Below are positions 36,857 through 44,657 of a stretch of 64,000 bases of DNA, piece after piece. Source of the stretch: Chitinophagales bacterium. GTDB taxonomy: Bacteria > Bacteroidota > Bacteroidia > Chitinophagales > Chitinophagaceae. Location of the stretch: contig JAFLBN010000008.1 of NCBI GenBank assembly GCA_017303395.1, positions 1 through 64,000 of the forward strand, read 5' to 3'. Each line of letters starts with the position of its first letter. Within the stretch, counting starts at the first letter, position 1. A program made the translations under genes and the position numbers. The notes below the pieces were generated by a model, which ran no database searches, was not told the DNA's origin, and saw only the letters and a program-made list of their open reading frames with translations.

Positions 36857-37157
36857 TATCTACCAGTTCTACAACTTCATAAAACTTTTTAGTTGGGTAG
36901 GTGTTGCATGTTTCACCCTCACCATCCCTGTTAAGCTTCACCTTTACCTTTAGCCCATTGTATTGAAAAGCACTAGGTATATATTTAGGACGTAGCAACG
37001 AACCGTCACTTTCCAATTGAAGCAAAAAGCCACAACCATCTTTTGCAATATCGCCTGTATCCACTACTGTGGCATTAACCATGTTTTTATCTTTCTTACA
37101 TGCTACCACAAAAACAGCCAGCATTACAAAGGCGCCTATTAAGTATTTACGCATCAT
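36837..37157 (-). CDS. Small lipoprotein of unknown function
   Basis: A 106-residue lipoprotein: a lipobox Cys near residue 20 (VVACKKDKN) follows a hydrophobic signal. The mature part contains two Cys (in DGCGF and ETCNTY) that may form a disulfide and is otherwise mixed beta. I do not recognise the family. Two in-frame ATG codons (37157 and 37154) are equally usable. It is convergent to the MbnH-like gene and upstream of nothing obvious. Confidence 0.72.
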   Translation of the reverse strand: MMRKYLIGAFVMLAVFVVACKKDKNMVNATVVDTGDIAKDGCGFLLQLESDGSLLRPKYIPSAFQYNGLKVKVKLNRDGEGETCNTYPTKKFYEVVELVDIKKDLE

Positions 37158-37214
37158 GACAATCGTTTAATACAAATTTGGCTATGAAAATACTAAAAAG
37201 TTTTAAAGGTGCAA

Positions 37215-37925
37215 TCATGCTGTAAACTTATATCCTATACCACGTACAGAATGGAAGTGTTTCGGGTTTCTGCTGTCTTTCTCAAAATACTTGCGGAAGT
37301 TGAGGATAAAATTGTCTATCGTACGTGTAGTAGGGTACACATTATAGCCCCAAACTACCTGTAGGATGTGCTCGCGAGACACTACCTGGCCTTCATGTTC
37401 TATGAGCAATTTCAACAATGCAGCCTCTTTTTTGCTCAATTCCTGAGGTTTGCCGTTTACATCTATGCATTCGTGCGCTGCAAAATCTATTTTACATCCG
37501 TCAAATTCATATATATCTGCTATTGCCTGAGGGGTTTTTATCTTCTTGTCTTTAACTATCAGTTTATCTACCCTTAGCAGTAGCTCTTCTAGGTTAAAAG
37601 GCTTGGTCATGTAATCATCACCCCCTTTTTTCAGGCCTTCCACACGGTCAGCACCGGTATTGCGGGCAGAAAGAAACATAATCGGCACATCGTTATGCTG
37701 CATGCGGATGGTTTCGCAAACCGTGATGCCGTCCATGTCTGGCAGCATTATATCCAGTATTATCAGGTCAAAGTGTTCATTTTTCACCATTTTAATAACC
37801 GCAGGGCCATTATCGGCAGTAGTAACTTCGTATCCTTCCAGTTCCAGGTTCAGTTTCAGCGCGTCCCTTAAGCTTTCTTCATCTTCAACCACCAAAAGGG
37901 AGGCTTTGGTTTCTTTAGTACTCAT
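37215..37925 (-). CDS. OmpR/PhoB-family response regulator
   Basis: About 236 residues with a receiver domain (acidic pair in LLVVEDEESL, phosphorylated Asp in LIILDIMLPDMDG, Lys in MTKPF) and a C-terminal winged-helix DNA-binding domain ending FHSVRGIGYKFTA. It would be activated by a sensor kinase and regulate transcription. I start at the ATG 37925; an upstream frame to 37979 adds a non-conserved tail. No histidine kinase gene is next to it, so it is an orphan within this window. Confidence 0.92.
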   Translation of the reverse strand: MSTKETKASLLVVEDEESLRDALKLNLELEGYEVTTADNGPAVIKMVKNEHFDLIILDIMLPDMDGITVCETIRMQHNDVPIMFLSARNTGADRVEGLKKGGDDYMTKPFNLEELLLRVDKLIVKDKKIKTPQAIADIYEFDGCKIDFAAHECIDVNGKPQELSKKEAALLKLLIEHEGQVVSREHILQVVWGYNVYPTTRTIDNFILNFRKYFEKDSRNPKHFHSVRGIGYKFTA

Positions 37926-38024
37926 ATCTTGGTCTGTTTTCTTGATATAAAAATAATGACAATTAGTGCCGTATGACAATAGTTGGCCGAGATATGGTAT
38001 TTACATGACAATCTGAAAATCTGT

Positions 38025-38054
38025 TTGGAGCATTAGTAAAATTACTTACCTTTG
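38025..38054 (+). promoter_or_regulatory. Promoter of tRNA-Leu
   Basis: TTG at 38025-38027 and a perfect TACCTTTG at 38047-38054 are 19 bases apart, and the box ends 11 bases before the tRNA. Confidence 0.75.
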
Positions 38055-38065
38055 CCACCCGTTTA

Positions 38066-38147
38066 GCGGGTGTGGTGAAATTGGTAGACACGCTAGACTT
38101 AGGATCTAGTGCTGCGAGGCTTGGGGGTTCGAGTCCCTCCACCCGCA
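38066..38147 (+). tRNA. tRNA-Leu (anticodon TAG)
   Basis: An 82-base tRNA with a 7-bp acceptor stem (GCGGGTG/CACCCGC), D-arm AATTGGTAG, anticodon stem CTAGA/TCTAG around the loop CTTAGGA (anticodon TAG), a long class II variable arm and a TTCGAGT T-loop. No CCA is encoded. A terminator follows at 38161. Confidence 0.95.
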
Positions 38148-38160
38148 CTGAAAAACGACA

Positions 38161-38189
38161 AGCCGATACCAATGTATCGGCTTTTTTTT
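38161..38189 (+). terminator. Terminator after tRNA-Leu
   Basis: A perfect 9-bp stem AGCCGATAC/GTATCGGCT with a CAAT loop is followed by seven T. Confidence 0.93.
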
Positions 38190-38216
38190 AAAAACATTTA
38201 AAAACTTAGATAAACT

Positions 38217-39596
38217 ATGGCTACGGTAACGCGCGAAAACATCGGTACGCTGCACGACAAGATAACCGTAAAACTGACGAAAGAAGATTATATGCCTTCT
38301 TTTGAAAAGTCTTTGAAACAATATGCAAAGACTGCCAACATACCGGGCTTCCGCAAGGGCAATGTACCTTCCGGTATGGTTAAGAAAATGTATGGTCAGT
38401 CTATCTTCGGCGACGAAGTACTGCGTGCTGCAGGCTCTAAGCTGGAAGAGTATCTGAAAAACGAACAGGTTTCAATATTTGCACAACCAATGGTAATGCC
38501 AAATGAAAAACCATTGAGCCTTGATATGAATGCACCAATTGATGTTGATTTTGCTTTTGAAGTTGGTGTAAAACCTGAGTTTGAAATAAGTGCTATCAAA
38601 AACAAAGCTGCGCTGACTAAATATAAAGTAGCGATAGCTGATAAAATGGTAGATGATGAAACAGAGCGCATTACCAAACGTTATGGCAATGCTGAAACAC
38701 AGCCTGAAGTAACATCTAAAGATGATATTATCTACTCTAAATACGAACTGTGCGATGCTGAAGGTAACGTTGCTGCAGAGTCTAAAATGGTAGAAGATAC
38801 AGTACTGTTGGAAAAGCTGCCTGCTAAACTGCAGGAAATGCTAATGGGTAAAAAGAATGAAGAATCATTCGTTATCCGCCCTGCAGATGTTTGTACAGCA
38901 GATGAACTGGCTGGCTTTATGAAAGACCCTTTGAAAGAAGGTGTTGAAGCTGCTAATAACTACTACAAATTCACCCTGACACGTGTTGCAAAACTACAGC
39001 CTCGTGAGCTGAATGAAGAACTGTTTGCGCAGATTTTCCCTAATGATGAGATTAAAGATGTAGCCGCTTTCAAAGAGCGCCTGCGTGCAGAACTGAGCAA
39101 AGAATATGACCGCGTAAGCCGCGAACGCCTGCACAACGAGATATACGAAATGCTGGTGCACAATACATCTTTTGAACTACCTGTTCCATTCCTGAAACGT
39201 TGGTTGAAAGAAGGTGGCGAAAAACCAAAATCTGAAACAGAAGTTGAAAACGAATTTGGTGGTTTTGATCACCAACTGCGTTGGACACTGATATCTGATA
39301 AGCTGATAATAGAGAATGGTATCTCTGTAAGCATAGAAGAAGTAAAAGAACACATCAAAGCACAAGTACTGGGTTATTTTGGTATGGGTGCAGACGGCGA
39401 TGCTCCTTGGTTGGAAAGCTACATGCAAAAAGTAATGAAAGATGAAAAAACAATGGACGAAACTTATCGCCGACTGTTGTTTGAAAAACTTTTCACTTTC
39501 CTGGAAACACAGTTTAGCATTACAGAACAGGAAGTTAGCGAAGAGGAATTTTATAAACTGCCTGATGCACACGCTGCACACCACCATCATCACTAA
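38217..39596 (+). CDS. tig: Trigger factor (ribosome-associated chaperone)
   Basis: A 459-residue trigger factor that binds nascent chains at the ribosome exit. The N-terminal ribosome-binding domain carries IPGFRKGNVPSGMVKKMYG, close to the classic GFRxGxxP signature, and the long helical C-terminal arms follow. The PPIase domain between them seems divergent, as is usual in Bacteroidota. The protein ends in a natural His-rich tail, HAAHHHHH. It follows the tRNA-Leu terminator and is closed by its own terminator. Confidence 0.92.
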   Translation: MATVTRENIGTLHDKITVKLTKEDYMPSFEKSLKQYAKTANIPGFRKGNVPSGMVKKMYGQSIFGDEVLRAAGSKLEEYLKNEQVSIFAQPMVMPNEKPLSLDMNAPIDVDFAFEVGVKPEFEISAIKNKAALTKYKVAIADKMVDDETERITKRYGNAETQPEVTSKDDIIYSKYELCDAEGNVAAESKMVEDTVLLEKLPAKLQEMLMGKKNEESFVIRPADVCTADELAGFMKDPLKEGVEAANNYYKFTLTRVAKLQPRELNEELFAQIFPNDEIKDVAAFKERLRAELSKEYDRVSRERLHNEIYEMLVHNTSFELPVPFLKRWLKEGGEKPKSETEVENEFGGFDHQLRWTLISDKLIIENGISVSIEEVKEHIKAQVLGYFGMGADGDAPWLESYMQKVMKDEKTMDETYRRLLFEKLFTFLETQFSITEQEVSEEEFYKLPDAHAAHHHHH

Positions 39597-39618
39597 TAGT
39601 TAAATAGCGTTAAATAAC

Positions 39619-39650
39619 AAAAAGGGCTTTGCATTTGCAGAGCCCTTTTT
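39619..39650. terminator. Terminator after trigger factor
   Basis: A 14-bp stem AAAAAGGGCTTTGC/GCAGAGCCCTTTTT with one mismatch and an ATTT loop; the A- and T-runs make it work in either direction. Confidence 0.9.
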
Positions 39651-39682
39651 CGTAACTTGTATTTGCACTAAAACTATTAACT

Positions 39683-39931
39683 ATGGGTATCATATCATGG
39701 GCATTGTTTGGCCTGATAGCAGGCGCAATAGCAAAAGCATTACGCAAAGGAGATGACCCCGGTGGTTGGTTGATAACAATTGTGATAGGTATTTTCGGGG
39801 CAGTGATTGGTGGTTGGATAGGTACTGCGATTGGCTGGGGAGATGTTACCGGATTTAACATCAAAAGTTTTTTCCTTGCAGTTGTAGGTGCGCTGCTATT
39901 ACTTTTCTTTATTGGTAAAATGCGTAAGTAA
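39683..39931 (+). CDS. GlsB/YeaQ/YmgE-family stress membrane protein
   Basis: An 82-residue membrane protein with three hydrophobic segments and Gly-rich packing (IISWALFGLIAGAIAKAL, GIFGAVIGGWIGTAIGWG). This is the pattern of the transglycosylase-associated/GlsB family, which is linked to general stress responses; the biochemical role is unknown. A near-consensus box TGTATTTG lies about 15 bases upstream of the ATG. Confidence 0.9.
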   Translation: MGIISWALFGLIAGAIAKALRKGDDPGGWLITIVIGIFGAVIGGWIGTAIGWGDVTGFNIKSFFLAVVGALLLLFFIGKMRK

Positions 39932-39933
39932 GT

Positions 39934-40100
39934 TTATTGCATTTTAGTGTAGTAAAAGTCTACGGTTTTACCATTGCCGTCTATATAAGCATGTATAGAT
40001 CTGCCTGATGTTTTTACATACACTATACGTTTTGGGAAATCGTGCGTGGTATTCTCAAATGCTATTGAAGAGTCTGTAAGCATTGATTCTCTGAAACATA
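39934..40100 (-). pseudogene. Truncated, frameshifted duplicate of the DUF6265 gene
   Basis: Positions 39954-40088 align with 40601-40735 of the intact DUF6265 gene with about 12 mismatches in 135 bases. On the minus strand the fragment still reads FRESMLTDSSIAFENTTHDF and then on to a TAA stop at 39934-39936, matching the C-terminus of the intact protein. Just upstream, one extra base shifts the frame; weaker similarity (VSDNKGSII) continues in the other frame before it ends at the inverted repeat 40133-40173. There is no start codon or N-terminus, so it is a relic. Confidence 0.85.
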
Positions 40101-40132
40101 TTTTATTATGCTGCCTTTATTGTCAGACACTA

Positions 40133-40173
40133 TAATATTAACGCCTATGCTTTTTGCATAGGCGTTAATATTA
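40133..40173. repeat. Perfect 18-bp inverted repeat at the edge of the duplicated fragment
   Basis: The arms TAATATTAACGCCTATGC and GCATAGGCGTTAATATTA are perfectly complementary with a five-T loop. It lies 35 bases after the stop of the minus-strand small secreted gene and could terminate it, but lacks a clean T-run outside the stem. It also marks the limit of the DUF6265 relic. Confidence 0.8.
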
Positions 40174-40208
40174 ATAAGAATAATGTTAGCTGTTTGGTGT
40201 ATGTATAT

Positions 40209-40517
40209 CTAGGATTCCATTTCATTTATGTCTTCCAGGCAGCAATATACATATACAGTGTTCCCACTTGGTAAAATAGTGGTAGTCTTGGTACCATATG
40301 TTGCTTGGTATAAGGTAGCTCCGATATAAAAGTATACTTTATGGTTTTCTTCATCCTCAGATATAGACTCGGTGCCTGCACCTGTTTCTATCGTGAGGTA
40401 TGCGGTAGTTGGCCCAGTTTGTGTATAAGTTACAAGACCGTTGAGTTTAGTTGGTTCGTTGGCATTAGTTGTTAGGACTGAAAATGCAAACAACAGAGAA
40501 AAAAGTGCTTTTTTCAT
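40209..40517 (-). CDS. Small secreted protein of unknown function
   Basis: A 102-residue protein with a clear signal peptide (about 1-19, ending TNANE) and a mature part that looks like beta strands with many Thr, Tyr and Gly. A CC pair occurs near the C-terminus (VYVYCCLEDINEMES). I do not recognise it. It is located between the intact DUF6265 gene and that gene's truncated duplicate, on the same strand, so it may have been caught within the duplicated segment. Confidence 0.68.
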   Translation of the reverse strand: MKKALFSLLFAFSVLTTNANEPTKLNGLVTYTQTGPTTAYLTIETGAGTESISEDEENHKVYFYIGATLYQATYGTKTTTILPSGNTVYVYCCLEDINEMES

Positions 40518-40580
40518 AAAGTTTGGTTTTAAGGAGGTTTAAAAAAGTATATTAAAACTATAGATTTTTAATTTATTAGC

Positions 40581-41075
40581 CTAATGAACTTTTAGATAAT
40601 AAAAGTCCACGATCTTACCACTGCCTTCTATATAAGCATGTATAGAGGTGTCTGATGTTTTTACATACACAATACGTTTCGGGAAATCGTGCGTGGTATT
40701 CTCAAATACTATTGAAGAGTCTGAAAGCATTGATTCCCGAAACTGTATAGACATGCCATTGTTCTGATTACTTACATTCGGGATGTAGAACAACGTGTCG
40801 TTATCGTTTACAAGCCTTACGGTTTCGTGGCTCGCAGTGTCACCTTGTGGTGTTAAGTAATAACTGTAACCCTGCCATTCATTTGCTGCAGTATTAGACC
40901 AGCTTTCAATAACTAATCCGTCCGCAGATTTCATTTGCCAATTACCCAACCACCACTTCAATTTGTCCAGCTTGTTTGCTTTAGCTTGTTCCTGTTGCAC
41001 AGGTTGCTCTGTGCTTTCAGATGCACAACTTACAAGCATCGTTATGCTCAATATTGATAATAATAGCTTTTTCAT
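40581..41075 (-). CDS. DUF6265-like lipoprotein
   Basis: About 164 residues. The ATG at 41075 gives a lipoprotein signal with lipobox MLVSC. The mature domain, with KWWLGNWQM, then ESWSNTAANEWQGYSYYL and ENTTHDFPKRIVYV, resembles DUF6265, a small lipocalin-like beta domain of unknown role. Its start overlaps the stop of the upstream cobalamin adenosyltransferase as TAATG, so translation is probably coupled. A 3' fragment is duplicated at 39934-40100. Confidence 0.82.
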   Translation of the reverse strand: MKKLLLSILSITMLVSCASESTEQPVQQEQAKANKLDKLKWWLGNWQMKSADGLVIESWSNTAANEWQGYSYYLTPQGDTASHETVRLVNDNDTLFYIPNVSNQNNGMSIQFRESMLSDSSIVFENTTHDFPKRIVYVKTSDTSIHAYIEGSGKIVDFYYLKVH

Positions 41076-41635
41076 TATACCCTTGCCCTCCATGGCAGGT
41101 CTTCAACGCCGTTGATGTGAGATATGTAACGTGCCAGTACAAAAAGGAAGTCTGAAAGCCTGTTGAGGTAGCGTACAATCAACTCAGGTACTTGTTCCTG
41201 CTGTTCTTGCATGCTAACACATATACGCTCTGCCCTGCGGCATACACAACGTGCTACATGGCAGGTAGAGGCTGCAAGCTGCCCTCCCGGTAATATGAAT
41301 GAGCGCATTTCAGGCAATACCTCATTCATTTCATCAATCAAGCCTTCCAGCCATGTTACATCTTCATCGTGTACGTCGGGCAGTTTCATCTTTACTTCCT
41401 TATCGGGGTTGGTTGCCAATACAGAGCCAACGGTAAAGAGGCGGTCTTGTATTTCGCGTAGCCAGCCGCTAATTTTTTCATTACCAGCCATATCGTTTAC
41501 CATACCAATGAACGAGTTCAGTTCATCTACAGTGCCGTAAGCTTCTATACGGATGTGATTTTTCGGTACACGCACACCGCCTATCAGACTGGTGCTGCCT
41601 TTGTCTCCTGTTTTAGTGTATATCTTAAATGCCAT
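41075..41635 (-). CDS. PduO-type cob(I)alamin adenosyltransferase
   Basis: A 186-residue adenosyltransferase that converts cob(I)alamin to adenosylcobalamin using ATP. The PduO-type N-terminal ATP-binding motif TKTGDKGSTSLIGG is at about residues 6-19, and the C-terminal helix carries NRLSDFLFVLARY. Its start overlaps the stop of the ABC ATPase gene as TAATG, and its own stop overlaps the DUF6265 start in the same way. No B12-dependent enzyme or riboswitch is seen in the window. Confidence 0.94.
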   Translation of the reverse strand: MAFKIYTKTGDKGSTSLIGGVRVPKNHIRIEAYGTVDELNSFIGMVNDMAGNEKISGWLREIQDRLFTVGSVLATNPDKEVKMKLPDVHDEDVTWLEGLIDEMNEVLPEMRSFILPGGQLAASTCHVARCVCRRAERICVSMQEQQEQVPELIVRYLNRLSDFLFVLARYISHINGVEDLPWRARV

Positions 41636-42342
41636 TAAATGCTTGTTGTAAGTGTTTCTTTGTTGCGTTTGTCTGTTTCTACAACACCATCGCGTATGCG
41701 TACTACTCGGTGTGTGTAGTTAGCTATATCTTCTTCGTGGGTTACCAGTACTACAGTATTGCCTTGTGAGTGTATCTGGCTGAATAACTCCATGATTTCT
41801 ACAGATGTTTTTGTATCCAGGTTGCCCGTAGGTTCATCGGCCAATATGATTGACGGATTATTAATCAAAGCACGTGCTATAGCTACACGTTGGCTTTGCC
41901 CGCCCGATATTTCGTTTGGTTTGTGGTGTGCCCTGTCACCAAGACCTACTTTTTCAAGCATGGTGCGTGCACGCTCTTCACGCTCTTTTTTGCCCACGCC
42001 GGCATATATGAGCGGCATGGCAACATTTTCCCAGGCTGTGAGGCGTGGTAAAAGGTTAAACTGTTGAAAAACAAAGCCTATCTCTACATTGCGTACATCA
42101 GCCAGCTCATCGTCTTCCATACGGCTTACGTCTTTCCCGTTCAATACGTATTGGCCAGATGTTGTCGTGTCAAGGCAACCAATAATATTCATAAGGGTAG
42201 ATTTACCCGAGCCAGATGGCCCCATTAGTGCGACATATTCGTTGCTATTGATAGTCAGATTTATACCTTTCAGCACGGGTAATTCCTGCTTTCCCAGATA
42301 ATAACTTTTCCGAATGTCCTTCAGGCTGATAACTTCTTTCAT
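41635..42342 (-). CDS. ABC transporter ATPase (MacB/LolD-like)
   Basis: A 235-residue ATPase with Walker A GPSGSGKS at 41-48, the signature [15 protein letters not shown] and Walker [12 protein letters not shown]. The pattern is that of MacB/LolD-type ATPases, which work with FtsX-like permeases in lipoprotein release or efflux. No permease gene is adjacent, so its partner is elsewhere. It is the first gene of a three-gene minus-strand string joined by TAATG overlaps with the adenosyltransferase and DUF6265 genes. Confidence 0.92.
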   Translation of the reverse strand: MKEVISLKDIRKSYYLGKQELPVLKGINLTINSNEYVALMGPSGSGKSTLMNIIGCLDTTTSGQYVLNGKDVSRMEDDELADVRNVEIGFVFQQFNLLPRLTAWENVAMPLIYAGVGKKEREERARTMLEKVGLGDRAHHKPNEISGGQSQRVAIARALINNPSIILADEPTGNLDTKTSVEIMELFSQIHSQGNTVVLVTHEEDIANYTHRVVRIRDGVVETDKRNKETLTTSI

Positions 42343-42405
42343 GAACGGGGCATATTACGCTGTGCCATTCCAAAAATACAGATAATTTTACGCATCACTT
42401 TGTAT

Positions 42406-43215
42406 ATGGTTTGCTTTCCTAACTGTAAGCTGAATATTGGCTTATATATAACATCGAAACGTGCAGATGGTTATCATAATCTTGAAACTATTTTTTATCC
42501 CGTAAAGGGTCTGAAAGATGTTTTGGAGGTAGTGCCTGCTGAAACGATAGCTATTGCCCTGCACGGAAAAACTGTTGCAGGCGATAAGTATGATAATCTT
42601 GTATGGAAGGCATACCAATTGCTGAAACAGGATTTCCCGAATCTTCCCGCATTGTCAATCCATCTGCTGAAGAATATACCTATGGGTGCGGGTATGGGTG
42701 GTGGTTCTGCAGATGGCGCGTTTATGATAAAGCTACTGAATGATTATAGTGCATTGGGGCTTACGAATGAGGCAATGATAAGCTACGCACTGCAGTTAGG
42801 CAGCGATTGTCCGTTTTTTATTGAGAATACACCGCAATATGCAACAGGCAGGGGAGAGGTGATGCAACCAGTTGGCATAGATTTATCGGCATATAGCATA
42901 CAGCTGATTTGTCCGCAGGTGCATGTATCTACTGCTGCTGCATTTAAAATGATAAAACCAAAACCTGCACTTTTCGACTTGCAAAAACTGCCCGAATTGC
43001 CAATAGAGCATTGGAAAGATGTAGTTAGTAATGACTTTGAAGCACCTGTTTTTGCTCAACATCCTGAGCTTGCTGCCATTAAAGAGCAACTATATGCACA
43101 AGGAGCTATCTATGCAGCTATGAGCGGAAGTGGTAGTACTGTATATGGGATATTTGCCAAAGGACATAAGGCAACCATTAATACCCACCTTACCTACGAA
43201 GAACACATGGTGTAA
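42406..43215 (+). CDS. ispE: 4-diphosphocytidyl-2-C-methyl-D-erythritol kinase
   Basis: About 269 residues. A GHMP kinase of the MEP isoprenoid pathway that phosphorylates CDP-ME. The ATP-binding motif PMGAGMGGGSADGA lies near residues 92-105, the N-terminus reads CKLNIGLYIT, and the C-terminal AAMSGSGSTVYGIF is typical. I use the ATG at 42406, which lies three bases after a near-consensus promoter box TCACTTTG (42395-42402). With dxs it shows that this organism makes isoprenoids by the MEP route. Confidence 0.95.
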   Translation: MVCFPNCKLNIGLYITSKRADGYHNLETIFYPVKGLKDVLEVVPAETIAIALHGKTVAGDKYDNLVWKAYQLLKQDFPNLPALSIHLLKNIPMGAGMGGGSADGAFMIKLLNDYSALGLTNEAMISYALQLGSDCPFFIENTPQYATGRGEVMQPVGIDLSAYSIQLICPQVHVSTAAAFKMIKPKPALFDLQKLPELPIEHWKDVVSNDFEAPVFAQHPELAAIKEQLYAQGAIYAAMSGSGSTVYGIFAKGHKATINTHLTYEEHMV

Positions 43216-43243
43216 TGGCAATTGGTATAAGGTAATGGAAACT

Positions 43244-43278
43244 AAAATAGCCACTACGATAATCGCAGCGGCTATTTG
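43244..43278 (-). terminator. Terminator of rpmI-rplT
   Basis: On the minus strand a 16-bp stem AAATAGCCGCTGCGAT/ATCGTAGTGGCTATTT with two G-T pairs is followed by TTAG. On the plus strand the same two pairs become mismatches, so it is oriented towards the ribosomal genes. Confidence 0.8.
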
Positions 43279-43298
43279 AATATTATTAAGTCGGAAGC

Positions 43299-43643
43299 TT
43301 ATTTTACTTCAGCAACAATTTTCTTGAAGCTTTCAGGCTCATTCATTGCCAGATCAGCCAGTACTTTACGGTTCAGATCGATACCTTTAGCAGCCAATTT
43401 GCCCATGAACTGAGAATAGCTGATACCTTCTTCGCGGCAAGCAGCGTTAATACGCACTATCCACAAAGCGCGGTAATCGCGTTTTTTCAGTTTACGACCT
43501 ACATATTTGTAGCCAAGACCTTTTTCGAGTACGTTTTTGGCTACTGTATATACGTTTTTACGTTTACCGTAGAAACCTTTAGCTTGTTTCAGTATTTTCT
43601 TCCTTCTCGCGCGAGATGCAACCGCATTTACCGAACGTGGCAT
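43299..43643 (-). CDS. rplT: 50S ribosomal protein L20
   Basis: A 114-residue basic ribosomal protein. The N-terminal extension ([19 protein letters not shown]) that threads into 23S rRNA is visible, as is [19 protein letters not shown]20 is an assembly protein for the large subunit. It follows rpmI by 40 bases on the same strand. infC, the usual first gene of the infC-rpmI-rplT operon, is not here. Confidence 0.97.
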   Translation of the reverse strand: MPRSVNAVASRARRKKILKQAKGFYGKRKNVYTVAKNVLEKGLGYKYVGRKLKKRDYRALWIVRINAACREEGISYSQFMGKLAAKGIDLNRKVLADLAMNEPESFKKIVAEVK

Positions 43644-43683
43644 ATTTTAATAGTGTTAATTCGTTTTAATTAATAGTTTTTAC

Positions 43684-43881
43684 TTAGCGCAGGCACAACA
43701 TGCGTTTTACCAGATTCTGATTTGCAGGGTGTACAAATGCAGCCTGACGCAGATGGCGTTTGCGCGTTTTAGATTTTTTCGTCAGCAAGTGGCTTTTAAA
43801 AGCTTTATACCTGCGTATTTTACCTGTGCCTGTAACTTTGAAAGTTTTTTTAGCACGGCTATGAGTCTTCACCTTTGGCAT
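43684..43881 (-). CDS. rpmI: 50S ribosomal protein L35
   Basis: A 65-residue basic ribosomal protein starting [14 protein letters not shown], with the usual [15 protein letters not shown] segment. I place the start at the ATG 43881: a frame from 43929 would run through the promoter at 43904-43933. L35 and L20 form a two-gene operon here. Confidence 0.97.
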   Translation of the reverse strand: MPKVKTHSRAKKTFKVTGTGKIRRYKAFKSHLLTKKSKTRKRHLRQAAFVHPANQNLVKRMLCLR

Positions 43882-43903
43882 GGCCTCAAAAATTTTGGGA
43901 TGG

Positions 43904-43933
43904 CAAAGGTAGCATTTTTTACTAATCAAACAA
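43904..43933 (-). promoter_or_regulatory. Promoter of rpmI-rplT
   Basis: On the minus strand TTG (43933-43931) and a perfect TACCTTTG (43911-43904) are 19 bases apart, about 22 bases before the rpmI start. It confirms that infC is not cotranscribed. Confidence 0.75.
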
Positions 43934-44070
43934 AAAATGATGAAACTTTATTAAAAAGCTTTATTCGGCAGGTTGTCTGATGCGGGTTATAATATGTAAA
44001 ATTAAGTCTTAAAGAGAAATATGCGATACTATGGTGCAAATTCACCTTTTCGCCTATTTTTACGTTACAT

Positions 44071-44640
44071 ATGGCATTATTCAGATTCAGGGTTTACTGG
44101 GAAGAAGATGATTTGGTGTACAGAGATATAGAAATACGCCCTACACAGACGTTTTTGGAGTTTCACAAGTGTATCTTAACTGCTTACGAGTTTGATGGTA
44201 AGCATGCTGCCTCTTTTTTTGACAGCAATGAAAAGTGGACGCGTGGCAGAGAAATTAATTCTGAAGTGCTTGTGAATAAGCGTGATGCGCCTGCATTGTC
44301 TATGATGCGCACACCAGTATCGGCATTAGTTACCACACCTGATCATAAATTTGTATATGAATATGATCCTATTAAGAAATGGAGCTTCCTGGTAGAATTG
44401 ATTGGCGTGAGTAAAGATGAGGATTCTAGAAAAACATATCCTTTTATACTACGCAAAGAAGGTGTTGCGCCTGCACAATATGGTGTGAAGGGCGTGAACC
44501 TTGATAAGCTGATGGAAGTAGAGGAAAAATATGACCTGGGTGAAGATGATATGGATGGCTTTGGTAGCGAAGGCGAAGAGGAAAGCTCTGAGGATTCGAG
44601 ATTAGATACAGGTGGCGGCAGCGATAGCTTCGAGGAGTAA
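44071..44640 (+). CDS. Plasmid pRiA4b ORF-3-like protein with acidic tail
   Basis: A 189-residue protein whose first 140 residues (RFRVYWEEDDLVYRDIEI, then DHKFVYEYDPIKKWSFLVEL) match the pRiA4b ORF3 / IS1096 passenger (TnpR-like) family. The last 50 residues are an acidic, Ser-rich tail. Despite the family name nothing here looks like a mobile element. It lies 17 bases before miaA and is probably cotranscribed with it. Function unknown. Confidence 0.78.
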   Translation: MALFRFRVYWEEDDLVYRDIEIRPTQTFLEFHKCILTAYEFDGKHAASFFDSNEKWTRGREINSEVLVNKRDAPALSMMRTPVSALVTTPDHKFVYEYDPIKKWSFLVELIGVSKDEDSRKTYPFILRKEGVAPAQYGVKGVNLDKLMEVEEKYDLGEDDMDGFGSEGEEESSEDSRLDTGGGSDSFEE

Positions 44641-44657
44641 CAGTACAATATATTTTC

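Noticed and set aside
43882-43929. Upstream start of L35 at 43929
   Set aside because: The extension crosses a well-formed promoter, and L35 proteins begin with MPKVKTHS-like sequence, exactly at 43881.
44071-44640. Reading the pRiA4b-ORF3/TnpR-like gene as part of a mobile element
   Set aside because: No transposase, terminal repeats or target duplication are seen; the family name reflects where it was first described.
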